Source of the DNA: Pseudomonadota bacterium
Lineage (GTDB): Bacteria > Desulfobacterota > Desulfobacteria > Desulfobacterales > Desulfosarcinaceae
DNA length: 35,885 nucleotides
Direction of reading: 5' to 3'
Assembly: GCA_023435265.1 (NCBI GenBank)
Contig: JAEYRZ010000017.1
Span: 1 to 35,885 of the forward strand
Both the position numbers and the translations under genes were made by a program. This document shows positions 7,954 to 14,493 of the stretch, one piece after another (position 1 is the first letter of the stretch; each line of letters opens with the position of its first letter). A model generated the notes under the pieces. It ran no database searches and was not told the origin of the DNA. It saw only the letters and a program-made list of their open reading frames with translations.

Positions 7954-8259
7954 TCAGCGCGAACGGTTGCGAAAGCCGCGGACGACCCACAGCGCGCCCC
8001 AGGCGACCGCCGCCGGCCCCACGCCGAGGTAGGCGAACGCCAGCCAGCCGTTGGACCAGGGTTCGAAGTAGGCTGCCGCAAGCCCGAGCCAGATCGCCGA
8101 GCCCAGGATCGCCAGGCGCAGCTTCCCCGAAACCGCCGGCAGCCGCGGCCGCAGCGCATGCCTTGGCGCCGGGGTCGCGGGGCGCCGGACCATGCGTGGG
8201 ATCACGAACAGCGCCGCCGCGATGAAAAGAATCAGTAGAATTTCCTGAAAACCGGACAA
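7954..8259 (-). CDS. Small membrane protein, 101 aa (TTG start)
   Basis: Two to three hydrophobic segments: ILLILFIAAALFVI (about 7-20), LAILGSAIWLGLAAAYF (39-55) and WLAFAYLGVGPAAVAWGALWVV (62-83), separated by a basic, proline-rich loop. The N-terminus is best set at TTG 8259, which has GAGG seven bases upstream; a frame start at 8316 has no such site and adds a charged tail. It ends 40 bp before the DinB gene on the same strand. I do not recognise the family. Short length, membrane location and operon position are all that can be said. Confidence 0.68.
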   Translation of the reverse strand: MSGFQEILLILFIAAALFVIPRMVRRPATPAPRHALRPRLPAVSGKLRLAILGSAIWLGLAAAYFEPWSNGWLAFAYLGVGPAAVAWGALWVVRGFRNRSR

Positions 8260-8397
8260 TGAAACGCCTCTTCGCGGAAGATGCCTGAAATACCGCTGAT
8301 GTAACACACCTCTCAAGGCCTGGCAAACCAGCGTTGGACGGTCGATCGGGTTCCATGTCCGGCGGCAGACGAAGACGGCCGAAGCGTGAAACCGTTT

Positions 8398-9192
8398 TTA
8401 CGCCTCGACCGCCGCCCAGGTGAAAATACCGCCCTGGAGCAGCAGGTTGCAGGTGCGGGCGACGCGCATGACCGGTGGGCGCAGCACATCGAGCAGCAGA
8501 AAGTCGAGGCCGGCGGCGGCCAGCATCGGCACGAAAGCGCTTTCGACCGCACTCTTGCGGGCGGCCGCGGCCCGGCCGGAGGTCAGGTTGGACAAACCGG
8601 CGATGGTGCGCACCGGGGTACCCAGAAGATCGGAAATACCGGCGATCAGCTTGAGCGCCGCGCGGTTGTGGCGCATGCCCTCCTCCCATGCGAGCGGCGC
8701 GACCACCGGATCGACGATCAGTCGCTCGGGCGGCAGTCCGGCGGCGGTGCAGGCTTCGAAGAGCGCAACGGCCAGAGCCATCATCTCATCCTCCGTCATG
8801 GGCACGCGGCTGTCCGCATCGAGAAGGAAGCCGACAATATCGGCTCCGTGGCGCCGGGCCAGGGGCAGCACCCGTGTAAGCCGCGCCGGTTCCAGCGAAA
8901 ACCCGTTGATCACGGGTCTGCGCCGGCAGGCGGCAAGACCCGCTTCCAGCGCCTCGGGGTTGGTGGTGTCCAGGAGCAGCGGCAGGTCGGTGGCCGACTG
9001 GACCGCCTCGACCAGAAAAGCGAACCGCCCGCGCGGGTCGCGCGGCAAAGGACCGGAATTGACATCGATCAACTGGGCGCCGGCCGCCGCGCAGCGACGC
9101 ACCCGCTCGCGGATCGGTCCGGGATCGAAATCCGCGATCGCCCGGGCGATGATCGGATCGGCGACCGTCAGGTTGTCGGCAACCAGGCGCAT
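8398..9192 (-). CDS. AcsE/MtgA-like methyltetrahydrofolate:corrinoid methyltransferase (pterin-binding)
   Basis: A 264-residue TIM-barrel pterin-binding protein matching the length and order of motifs of MeTr (AcsE), the enzyme moving methyl groups between methyltetrahydrofolate and a corrinoid protein. Visible pterin-site residues by analogy with AcsE: IDVNSGP (42-48), D75 in LLLDTTNPEALEAGL, N96 in VINGFSLE, D161 in VDPVV and N202 in GLSNLTSG. The N-terminal GERIN of AcsE is replaced by VADNLTV, so it may act in another corrinoid system (methylamine or glycine-betaine demethylation, MtgA type) instead of the Wood-Ljungdahl branch. No corrinoid protein, CODH/ACS or substrate-specific methyltransferase gene is near it. 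ATG 9192 has AAGGAG nine bases upstream. Confidence 0.83.
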   Translation of the reverse strand: MRLVADNLTVADPIIARAIADFDPGPIRERVRRCAAAGAQLIDVNSGPLPRDPRGRFAFLVEAVQSATDLPLLLDTTNPEALEAGLAACRRRPVINGFSLEPARLTRVLPLARRHGADIVGFLLDADSRVPMTEDEMMALAVALFEACTAAGLPPERLIVDPVVAPLAWEEGMRHNRAALKLIAGISDLLGTPVRTIAGLSNLTSGRAAAARKSAVESAFVPMLAAAGLDFLLLDVLRPPVMRVARTCNLLLQGGIFTWAAVEA

Positions 9193-9383
9193 GTCGTCTC
9201 GTCTCCTTGATCGGGCTGGGACCGGAGGGGCGGCGGCCAGGCCAAATAAAGCATGCTTACACCGTCGAGCGGCGATTAAAAAGCAAAATGGAGCGTCGTG
9301 CGCCCCGGCAGCACTTTTCCGGTGCATTCCCCAAGAATCGTTTCATCGAGTCGGGACGACCGCATGTCGATGTGACAAACTAA

Positions 9384-9516
9384 AATCGGGGCCGGGGCAG
9401 GTCGGGGTCGGAATCAAGGTCGCAATCGCAGATTGCAGCGCGTCGCCGAAATACCCCTCTCCGGAACCGGGCAATCACCGGCGACCTTGTTCGACCCCGA
9501 TACCGACCCCGAATAC
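9384..9516. repeat. Intergenic inverted repeat with GGGGTCGG arms (copy 1)
   Basis: The left part (9401-9423) reads GGGGTCGGAATCAAGGTCGC; the right part (9481-9516) carries the near-complement GCGACCTTGTTCGACCCCGA followed by TACCGACCCCGA. Arms of about 18-20 bases pair with a two-base offset around a 57-base interior, which itself holds a perfect hairpin GCAATC-GCA-GATTGC (9422-9436). The arms are built from GGGGTC/GGTATC-type hexamers also seen in the copy at 13840-13906. No open frame or transposase is associated. Confidence 0.75.
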
Positions 9517-9592
9517 AAAACTACATGCATTGCCCCGGCAATCGAATCACCAGCGTTGACAAGCCTGCGCTGAAGGCGATACAGGTGGCGCT

Positions 9593-9620
9593 TTGCGCGA
9601 GCGAGAACCGTCGTTATGAT
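9593..9620 (+). promoter_or_regulatory. Candidate sigma70 promoter of the cyclophilin gene
   Basis: TTGCGC (9593-9598), 16 bases, then TATGAT (9615-9620), five of six bases matching the -10 consensus. It is placed about 45 bp before the ATG at 9665, leaving a short leader with AAGGAG. The -35 is only partly consensus. Confidence 0.35.
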
Positions 9621-9664
9621 CGTTTGAGCGGAGCAATCCAATCCGCCACCGAAAGGAGTCTTCC

Positions 9665-10165
9665 ATGGTCAAACTCGAAACCAGCATGGGCGATATCGTC
9701 CTCGCCCTTGATGCGGAAAAAGCCCCGCGCACGGTGGAGAACTTTCTCTCCTACGTCGAGGCGGGCCACTACGACGGCACCATTTTCCACCGCGTGATCG
9801 ACGGTTTCATGATCCAGGGCGGCGGCATGGATGCCGACATGAAAGAGAAGTCCACCGGGCAGCCGATCGAGAACGAGGCCGACAACGGCCTGGGCAACGA
9901 GGCCTACAGCGTGGCCATGGCCCGTACCTCGGACCCGCACAGCGCCACGGCCCAGTTTTTCATCAACGTGAAGAACAACACCTTTCTGAATCACAAGGCC
10001 AAGACCCCCGACGGCTGGGGCTACGCCGTCTTCGGCAAGGTGGCCAAGGGCCACGGTGTGGTCAACAAGATCAAGGGCGTGAAGACCGGACGCAAAGGCA
10101 TGCACGACGACGTGCCCCTCGAACCGGTGACCATCATCAAGGCGGAGGTCGTCGCAGACCAGTAG
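9665..10165 (+). CDS. ppiB: Peptidyl-prolyl cis-trans isomerase, cyclophilin type
   Basis: A 166-residue cytoplasmic cyclophilin that catalyses cis-trans isomerisation of X-Pro bonds. Core motifs are intact: PRTVENFLSYVEAGHYDGTIFHRVI with R43 of FHRVI, FMIQGG (48-53) and SATAQFFINVKNN (93-105), then YAVFGKVAKGHGVVNKI. No signal peptide, so it is of the cytoplasmic PpiB type. The tryptophan of cyclosporin-binding cyclophilins is not at the usual place, as is common in bacteria. ATG 9665 has AAAGGAG seven bases upstream. It converges on the MerR gene with 22 bp between stops. Confidence 0.97.
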   Translation: MVKLETSMGDIVLALDAEKAPRTVENFLSYVEAGHYDGTIFHRVIDGFMIQGGGMDADMKEKSTGQPIENEADNGLGNEAYSVAMARTSDPHSATAQFFINVKNNTFLNHKAKTPDGWGYAVFGKVAKGHGVVNKIKGVKTGRKGMHDDVPLEPVTIIKAEVVADQ

Positions 10166-10187
10166 CAAGGTCCGCGGCCATAAGCGC

Positions 10188-10763
10188 CTACGGCCCCGTG
10201 GCGTCCATCGAAGCTGCGCCGGGGTCGGCGTCATCGCCGCCCGGCGCGCTCCGCGACCATGCCCGGATCGCCGCGATTTCGGCCTCGTTCAACCCCAGGG
10301 CCGCCAGAAAATCGCCATGCCCCTCGGGCGTCAGCCGTTCGAACCCCGCGTGCCACTGCCGCATGCGGGCATCGTCCAGCCCCACCGAACGCAGCAGCGC
10401 GCTCCAGCGCGCGATATCCATGCCGCGCATCTGCGGCAGGTTGGCCTTGCGCAGGATCTGCAGAATCACCTGCTGCTGGCCGCGCAGCGCCCGGATTCGT
10501 TCGTCCAGGTGGAGCAGCTGCCGCTCAAGCAGCGCCTGCAGCTCCGAAGCGCCGCTTTCCATCAGGCGCCCGATCTCTTTGAGCCCCAATCCGGTGCCCC
10601 GGAAAAATGCGATCTTTTCGAGGCGCACGATGTCCGTACGGCTGTAAAGGCGGTAACCGGCCCTGCTGCGCAGCGACGGCCGCAGCAGACCGATGCGGTC
10701 GTAATAGAGCAGGGTCGTGCGCGACAGCCCGAATCGCCGTGCGGTTTTACCGATGGTCAGCAT
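10188..10763 (-). CDS. MerR-family transcriptional regulator
   Basis: A 191-residue regulator. Residues 1-70 are the MerR winged helix-turn-helix: LTIGKTARRFGLSRTTLLYYDRIGLLRPSLRSRAGYRLYSRTDIVRLEKIAFFRGTGLGLKEI. A coiled-coil dimerisation helix follows (about 75-110, LLERQLLHLDERIRALRGQQQVILQIL), and the C-terminal 80 residues form an unassigned effector region (WHAGFERLTPEGHGDFLAALGL). It lacks the Cys set of metal-sensing MerR members. A similar C-terminus occurs in MerR proteins paired with small enzymes, but the ligand is unknown. Its ATG lies inside the end of the SRPBCC gene (17-bp overlap), so both are on one transcript and probably autoregulated from the promoter at 11313-11343. Confidence 0.92.
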   Translation of the reverse strand: MLTIGKTARRFGLSRTTLLYYDRIGLLRPSLRSRAGYRLYSRTDIVRLEKIAFFRGTGLGLKEIGRLMESGASELQALLERQLLHLDERIRALRGQQQVILQILRKANLPQMRGMDIARWSALLRSVGLDDARMRQWHAGFERLTPEGHGDFLAALGLNEAEIAAIRAWSRSAPGGDDADPGAASMDATGP

Positions 10764-11274
10764 GGTCCCGCGGCCTGTTGCGGTAATGGCCGGTGACGCC
10801 GGTCAGCATGCGGCCGGTGGCCAGGTAATGGCTCAACGTACGCTCCAGCACCCGCATCTCCCCCTGGTACACGTCTTCTCCCAGATTGGCCAGCACAGCG
10901 TTACCCGCCGGGGTGAGACCGGTGCATACGCGCGTCCAGTCGGCGGTGGTACTTCCGTCCGCGGCCGCGGCCAAGTGGATCGACAGGTGGATGATCAGAT
11001 CCTGCCGACCGAAACGCACGAAGGCAATCGCCCGGGGCGGTTCGTAGCGGCTCACGATCCAGGTTTCCGCGCCACCCACATCCGCGAAATCGGTGCTGAA
11101 AATGCAGTTTTCCTCGGCGGCGCCTGAGTCGGACCAGATCATCCGGCAATTCCAGCCTTCCAGCCAGTCATATTCGCGCACCGGGCACAGCAGGGGAAAG
11201 ACGCGCTCCGGCGGCGCCGGGTAGTGCTGGCGCCCGCGGTTGACGATCCTCCGGGGAATGAACGCCGTCTCCAT
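10747..11274 (-). CDS. SRPBCC (START/Bet v1-like) family protein
   Basis: A 175-residue helix-grip protein of the polyketide cyclase/SRPBCC superfamily. Typical features: the opening strand and helix HYPAPPERVFPLLCPVREYDWLEGW, a central antiparallel sheet (ENCIFSTDFADVGGAETWIVSRYEPPRAIAFVRF) and a long C-terminal helix (GEMRVLERTLSHYLATGRML). The fold binds hydrophobic ligands. ATG 11274 has AAAGGAG five to six bases upstream. It precedes and overlaps merR, so a ligand-linked role for the pair (the SRPBCC protein binding or modifying what the regulator senses) is a reasonable inference but not shown. Confidence 0.85.
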   Translation of the reverse strand: METAFIPRRIVNRGRQHYPAPPERVFPLLCPVREYDWLEGWNCRMIWSDSGAAEENCIFSTDFADVGGAETWIVSRYEPPRAIAFVRFGRQDLIIHLSIHLAAAADGSTTADWTRVCTGLTPAGNAVLANLGEDVYQGEMRVLERTLSHYLATGRMLTGVTGHYRNRPRDHADHR

Positions 11275-11312
11275 ACAAGCTCCTTTCTCTGTTGGGCGTG
11301 ATGTCCGCCGGA

Positions 11313-11343
11313 TTCCTAAACTATGAAGCCGTAGACAGGTCAA
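11313..11343 (-). promoter_or_regulatory. MerR-type promoter/operator of the SRPBCC-merR pair
   Basis: On the minus strand TTGACC (11338-11343) is followed after 19 bases by TAGGAA (11313-11318). A 19-bp spacer is the mark of MerR-activated promoters. The spacer region carries a dyad, CCTgtCTA-cggcttca-TAGttTAGG, between the two boxes, as expected for the operator. It lies about 40 bp before the SRPBCC start. Confidence 0.55.
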
Positions 11344-11348
11344 GCCTG

Positions 11349-11500
11349 ACGACACCGTCAAAAGTCCAATATCTGCGTTGCGCTTCATTCCGTTGTCCCT
11401 GCGGCATACTGCAGTACGCCTCGGGACACGGGAGCGCGGCGCCTTGATCTTGAACTTTTTACGGCACCGTCCGAAAAGCGACTTTTTACGAATTCATCAA
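11349..11500. repeat. ~150-bp imperfect palindromic intergenic element
   Basis: Fills most of the 328-bp gap between the SRPBCC gene and the DHA2 efflux gene. The centre is TACTGCAGTA (11408-11417); pairing extends outward through GTCCCTGCGGCA versus GCCTCGGGAC and, near the ends, through CCGTCAAAAGTCC-type versus GAACTTTTTACGG-type sequence. ACTTTTTACG occurs twice in direct orientation (11454-11463 and 11481-11490), 27 bases apart. The last 16 bases, TTTACGAATTCATCAA (11485-11500), recur inverted at 34592-34607. No open frame inside. It looks like a non-autonomous mobile repeat (MITE/REP-like). Confidence 0.65.
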
Positions 11501-11602
11501 GCCTGTAGTTCCGCGCCGTGGGCGGCAGGCCTCATCGGAGACCCGGGACGGTTCCGGTGTTCCGGTGATCGTCGCCTTGCTTCCGGCACACGCCGTGGTG
11601 CG

Positions 11603-12979
11603 TCATTCGCGCAGCTTTCCGCGCAGCAGGGAGAAAAAGACGCCGATCAGGCACAACGCGCTGAAGATCGCGAATACGGTCCGCGTGCTTTTGAGGAAGA
11701 GCGCGTAGTTGTCCGGCTGGATCGGCTGACGGCCGATGAAAACGGCCAGCACCATGGCGGCCACGGCCATGCTCAGCATTTGCCCCAGCAGGCGCATGGT
11801 GGAGGCCGCACCGGCGGCGATGCCGAAGTGGCGCCGCTCCACCGAGCCCATGATGGCACTCATGTTGGGCGACGAAAAAAGACCGAACCCGACGCCCAGC
11901 CAGATCAGGTTGGCCACGATCAGCCCGTCGGGCGTGGCGGCGTGCAGGAGGGCAAACCCGGCCAGTCCCAGCATCGTCACGGTCATTCCGGCAGAGGCCA
12001 GCAGACGCGGTTCGATGCGATCGGAGAGCCGGCCGGCGAGCGGCGAACAGACCGCCATGGTGACCGGCTGGGCAGCCAGCAGCATGCCGGCCGCCTGCGG
12101 CGTCAGCCCTTTCAGGTACTGCAGGAAGAGGCTCAGCAGAAAGGCGAGCGCAAAAGTCGCGGCGTAATTGATCAGCGCCGCCAGGCTCGAAAACGCGAAA
12201 GTGCGGTTGGTCTGAAAAAGACTGACGTCGAAGACCGGCTGCGCGGCGCGCTTCTGGCGCCAAACAAATAGCACCAGGCCGAGCAGCGCGGCGCCGAGCA
12301 GCAGGTAGCCCCGGCCGGACGGAAGATGGGTGGCGCCGATCACCAGGCCTGCGACCGCCGCGCCGTAGATCAGGCTGCCGGGCCAATCGAGCTTCTGGCC
12401 GCTCGCGTCCGCCCATTCGCCCTTGAGGAAACGGCGGGTGAGCGCGATCATGCCGAGACCCAGAGGCAGCATCATGCTGAACAGGTGGCGCCATCCCCAG
12501 TGCTGGGTGATGAACCCGCCGATGAACGGCCCCAGCGAAAGCCCCACGTATACCGCCGAAACGTAAATCCCGATGATTTTACCGCGCCGCCTGGGAGGAA
12601 AGACCGATGTAATGATGGCCATCCCGGTGGTCACGAACATGGCCGCGCCGCTGCCCTGCAGGAACCGCGCGGCGATCAGGCTGGCGGCCGAAGGCGCCAG
12701 CAGCGCCAGGCCCGAGGCGAGCGTGTATACCGCGAGGCCGAGGGTGAACACTTTTTTGCGGCCGTGAATATCGGCCAGCCGTCCGGCCGGGATCAGAAAC
12801 ATCGCCGTGGCCAGCAGGTAGGCGGTGGCCATCCAGCTCAGCTGCACCGCATCCATCCCGAAATCGTCCTGGATGGCGGGCAGCGCCACATTGACCGAGG
12901 AGACCATAAAAGGCCCCAGAAAAGAGGTCAGTGTGGTGACAACGAGTACGGAACGTTCGAGGGCCTGGTCGCCTGGCAT
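11603..12979 (-). CDS. MFS transporter, DHA2 (EmrB/QacA-like) family
   Basis: A 458-residue multidrug-type proton antiporter of the inner membrane. Motif A appears as GRLADIHGRKKVF (about 66-78); the family's first segment is TSFLGPFMVSSVNVALPAIQDDFGMDAVQLSWMATAYLL, and motif C-like glycine/proline residues (LSLGPFIGGFITQHWGWRHLF) follow near 150-175. Twelve to fourteen membrane segments are visible. Substrates of such pumps are lipophilic compounds; the specific one cannot be told. ATG 12979 has AGGAG five bases upstream. There is no EmrA-type adaptor gene next to it, so it probably works as a single-component exporter. Confidence 0.92.
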   Translation of the reverse strand: MPGDQALERSVLVVTTLTSFLGPFMVSSVNVALPAIQDDFGMDAVQLSWMATAYLLATAMFLIPAGRLADIHGRKKVFTLGLAVYTLASGLALLAPSAASLIAARFLQGSGAAMFVTTGMAIITSVFPPRRRGKIIGIYVSAVYVGLSLGPFIGGFITQHWGWRHLFSMMLPLGLGMIALTRRFLKGEWADASGQKLDWPGSLIYGAAVAGLVIGATHLPSGRGYLLLGAALLGLVLFVWRQKRAAQPVFDVSLFQTNRTFAFSSLAALINYAATFALAFLLSLFLQYLKGLTPQAAGMLLAAQPVTMAVCSPLAGRLSDRIEPRLLASAGMTVTMLGLAGFALLHAATPDGLIVANLIWLGVGFGLFSSPNMSAIMGSVERRHFGIAAGAASTMRLLGQMLSMAVAAMVLAVFIGRQPIQPDNYALFLKSTRTVFAIFSALCLIGVFFSLLRGKLRE

Positions 12980-13107
12980 ACTTCTCCTGGATCGCCGCGG
13001 CTGTCATGGCCCGGCGGTTCGTGCCGCAGTGATGCTTCGCTACGGCAACGTCGACGCCGGTTCCACGTCAATGCCGAAGCTGCCGGCGCGGATGACCGGC
13101 AGGAGAA

Positions 13108-13581
13108 TCAGGCCACCTTGAGCGGCGCGATTTCGGAGGTGCAGTGCGGACAGCGCGTGGCCTTGATGGCGACGCTGGACATGCAGAAAGGGCACTCTTT
13201 GGTCGTGGGTGCCGGCGCCGGCGCCTTCTCCTGCCGTCGAAGCATATTGATGCTGCGGATCAGCATGAATACGGCAAAGGCCACGATCAGGAAGCTGATC
13301 ACCGCATTGAAGAAAAGGCCGTAATTGACGGTCACTGCGCCGGCCGCCTTCGCATCCGCCAGCGCGGCGTAGGGGCCGGCCGCCTTGGCGCCCTGCTTGA
13401 GCACGATGAAGAATTCCGAAAAGTCGATGCCGCCCAGCAAAAGGCCGATGGGCGGCATGAGCACGTCATCCACAAGGCTCTTGACGATGGTGCCGAACGC
13501 GCCGCCGATGATGATGCCGACCGCCATGTCGACCACATTGCCTTTCACGGCAAACTCTTTGAACTCTTTAATCATCCCCAT
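13108..13581 (-). CDS. mscL: Large-conductance mechanosensitive channel with C-terminal zinc ribbon
   Basis: A 157-residue pentameric tension-gated channel that releases solutes on osmotic downshock. N-terminal FKEFAVKGNVVDMAVGIIIGGAFGTIVKSLVDDVLMPPIGLLLGG is the canonical TM1 and pore helix; TM2 is YGLFFNAVISFLIVAFAVFMLI. The end differs from E. coli MscL: after a proline/alanine linker come C130, C133, C144 and C147 in CPFC-x10-CPHC, a zinc-ribbon-like module in the cytoplasmic bundle position. Start ATG 13581 has GGGAGG seven bases upstream. A TTGACA at 13663-13668 (minus strand) may be its -35 box. Confidence 0.97.
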   Translation of the reverse strand: MGMIKEFKEFAVKGNVVDMAVGIIIGGAFGTIVKSLVDDVLMPPIGLLLGGIDFSEFFIVLKQGAKAAGPYAALADAKAAGAVTVNYGLFFNAVISFLIVAFAVFMLIRSINMLRRQEKAPAPAPTTKECPFCMSSVAIKATRCPHCTSEIAPLKVA

Positions 13582-13839
13582 ATCAACACCTCCCGTCTCA
13601 TGCGAATCGCACCCGCAAAGGGTTTACTGCTGATCTTCACATTGGGACGACTCGGCCCCGGTTGTCAACATCCATCCGGTCCACGCGTCGGAACCAGGCC
13701 GGGGCGTACAGGAAAGGCGACCCGCAACATACCCGGGCGGGATCTCTGGCCGGGCAGCTTGCGCCGGGAACTTAACGAGAATCCTATCATCCATAACGTG
13801 CTGCCTGTGGAATCGGTTTGGGTTGATGATCGGCGGTCT

Positions 13840-13906
13840 CGGGGTCGGAATCGGTATATATCGATATCCAAATTCGATTGCGAACCCGATACCGACCCCG
13901 ACCCCG
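13840..13906. repeat. Intergenic inverted repeat with GGGGTCGG arms (copy 2)
   Basis: In the 360-bp gap between the nitroreductase end and the mscL start. The left arm CGGGGTCGGAATCGGTAT (13840-13857) pairs with ATACCGACCCCGACCCCG (13889-13906), 16 of 18 positions complementary, around a 31-base interior. ATATCGATAT lies just inside the left arm. The arms share the GGGGTCGG and CCGATACCGACCCCG segments with the element at 9384-9516. The rest of the gap (13582-13839) shows no coding frame I would support. Confidence 0.75.
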
Positions 13907-13941
13907 CTATGATGTTTTACGATACTTAAGAATATATGGAC

Positions 13942-14457
13942 TTAGCGGTAGCTCACTTTATCGTAAGGCAACTCGGTTTTGGCGTGCGGGCTTTTCTGTT
14001 CGTCCGGGTAGCCGACGGCCACGATCGCGAGGACATCCATGCCGGGCTTAAGGCCAAGAATTTCGGCCGCATGCGCTCCGGCGTCGCGGCCGTCCTCGTG
14101 CTTGCGCAGGCGCATCTGGATCCAGCAGCTGCCGAGGCCCAGGTCGGTGGCTGCAAGGTGCAAAAAGGTGGTGGCGATGGCCGCATCCTCGATCCACACG
14201 TCCGTTTTCTGCGGATCCACGCATACGGCGACGGCCAACGGCGCGTTCTTGAGGAAGGAGGCTCCGTGCGGCTTGGCCTGTGAGAGGCGTTCGAGCACCG
14301 CCTTGTCGGTCACCACCACGAATTCCCAGGGGCGCAGATCCCGGCCGGACGGCGCGCGCAGGGCGGCTTCCACCAATTGTTCAATTTTCCCGGGTTCCAC
14401 CGGCCGCCGATCGTAGCGGCGGATGCTGCGGCGTTTGGTGATCAGATCCATGAACAT
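13942..14457 (-). CDS. Nitroreductase-family FMN oxidoreductase
   Basis: A 171-residue FMN-dependent NAD(P)H oxidoreductase of the nitroreductase fold. The N-terminal RRSIRRYDRRPVEPGKIEQLVEAALRAPSGRDLRPWEFVVV is diagnostic: the RRSIR segment binds FMN phosphate and the APSG...PWEF segment is conserved. AAIATTFLHLAATDLGLGSCWIQ and LAIVAVGYP complete the family pattern. Electron acceptor unknown; related small enzymes reduce quinones, nitro compounds or flavins. ATG 14457 has AAGGAG seven bases upstream, whereas the frame start ten codons earlier lacks one. It ends just downstream of the copy-2 inverted repeat and 36 bp after the next gene upstream on the map, which reads the same way. Confidence 0.92.
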   Translation of the reverse strand: MFMDLITKRRSIRRYDRRPVEPGKIEQLVEAALRAPSGRDLRPWEFVVVTDKAVLERLSQAKPHGASFLKNAPLAVAVCVDPQKTDVWIEDAAIATTFLHLAATDLGLGSCWIQMRLRKHEDGRDAGAHAAEILGLKPGMDVLAIVAVGYPDEQKSPHAKTELPYDKVSYR

Positions 14458-14493
14458 GGCATCGCTCCTTTTCGTTACCTTTTTCATTTGCAG

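Larger units (their letters stand above)
9193..9664. other. 472-bp divergent intergenic region
   Basis: Separates the AcsE-like gene (leftward) from the cyclophilin gene (rightward). It holds an inverted repeat at 9384-9516 and possible cyclophilin promoter boxes at 9593-9620. The first 190 bp show no coding frame I would support. A perfect -35-like TTGACA occurs at 9556-9561 with a poor -10. Confidence 0.7.

Noticed and set aside
9401..9516. Possible CRISPR or tandem array because of repeated GGGGTC/GATACC hexamers
   Set aside because: There are only two arms in inverted orientation, with no regular spacers and no cas genes.
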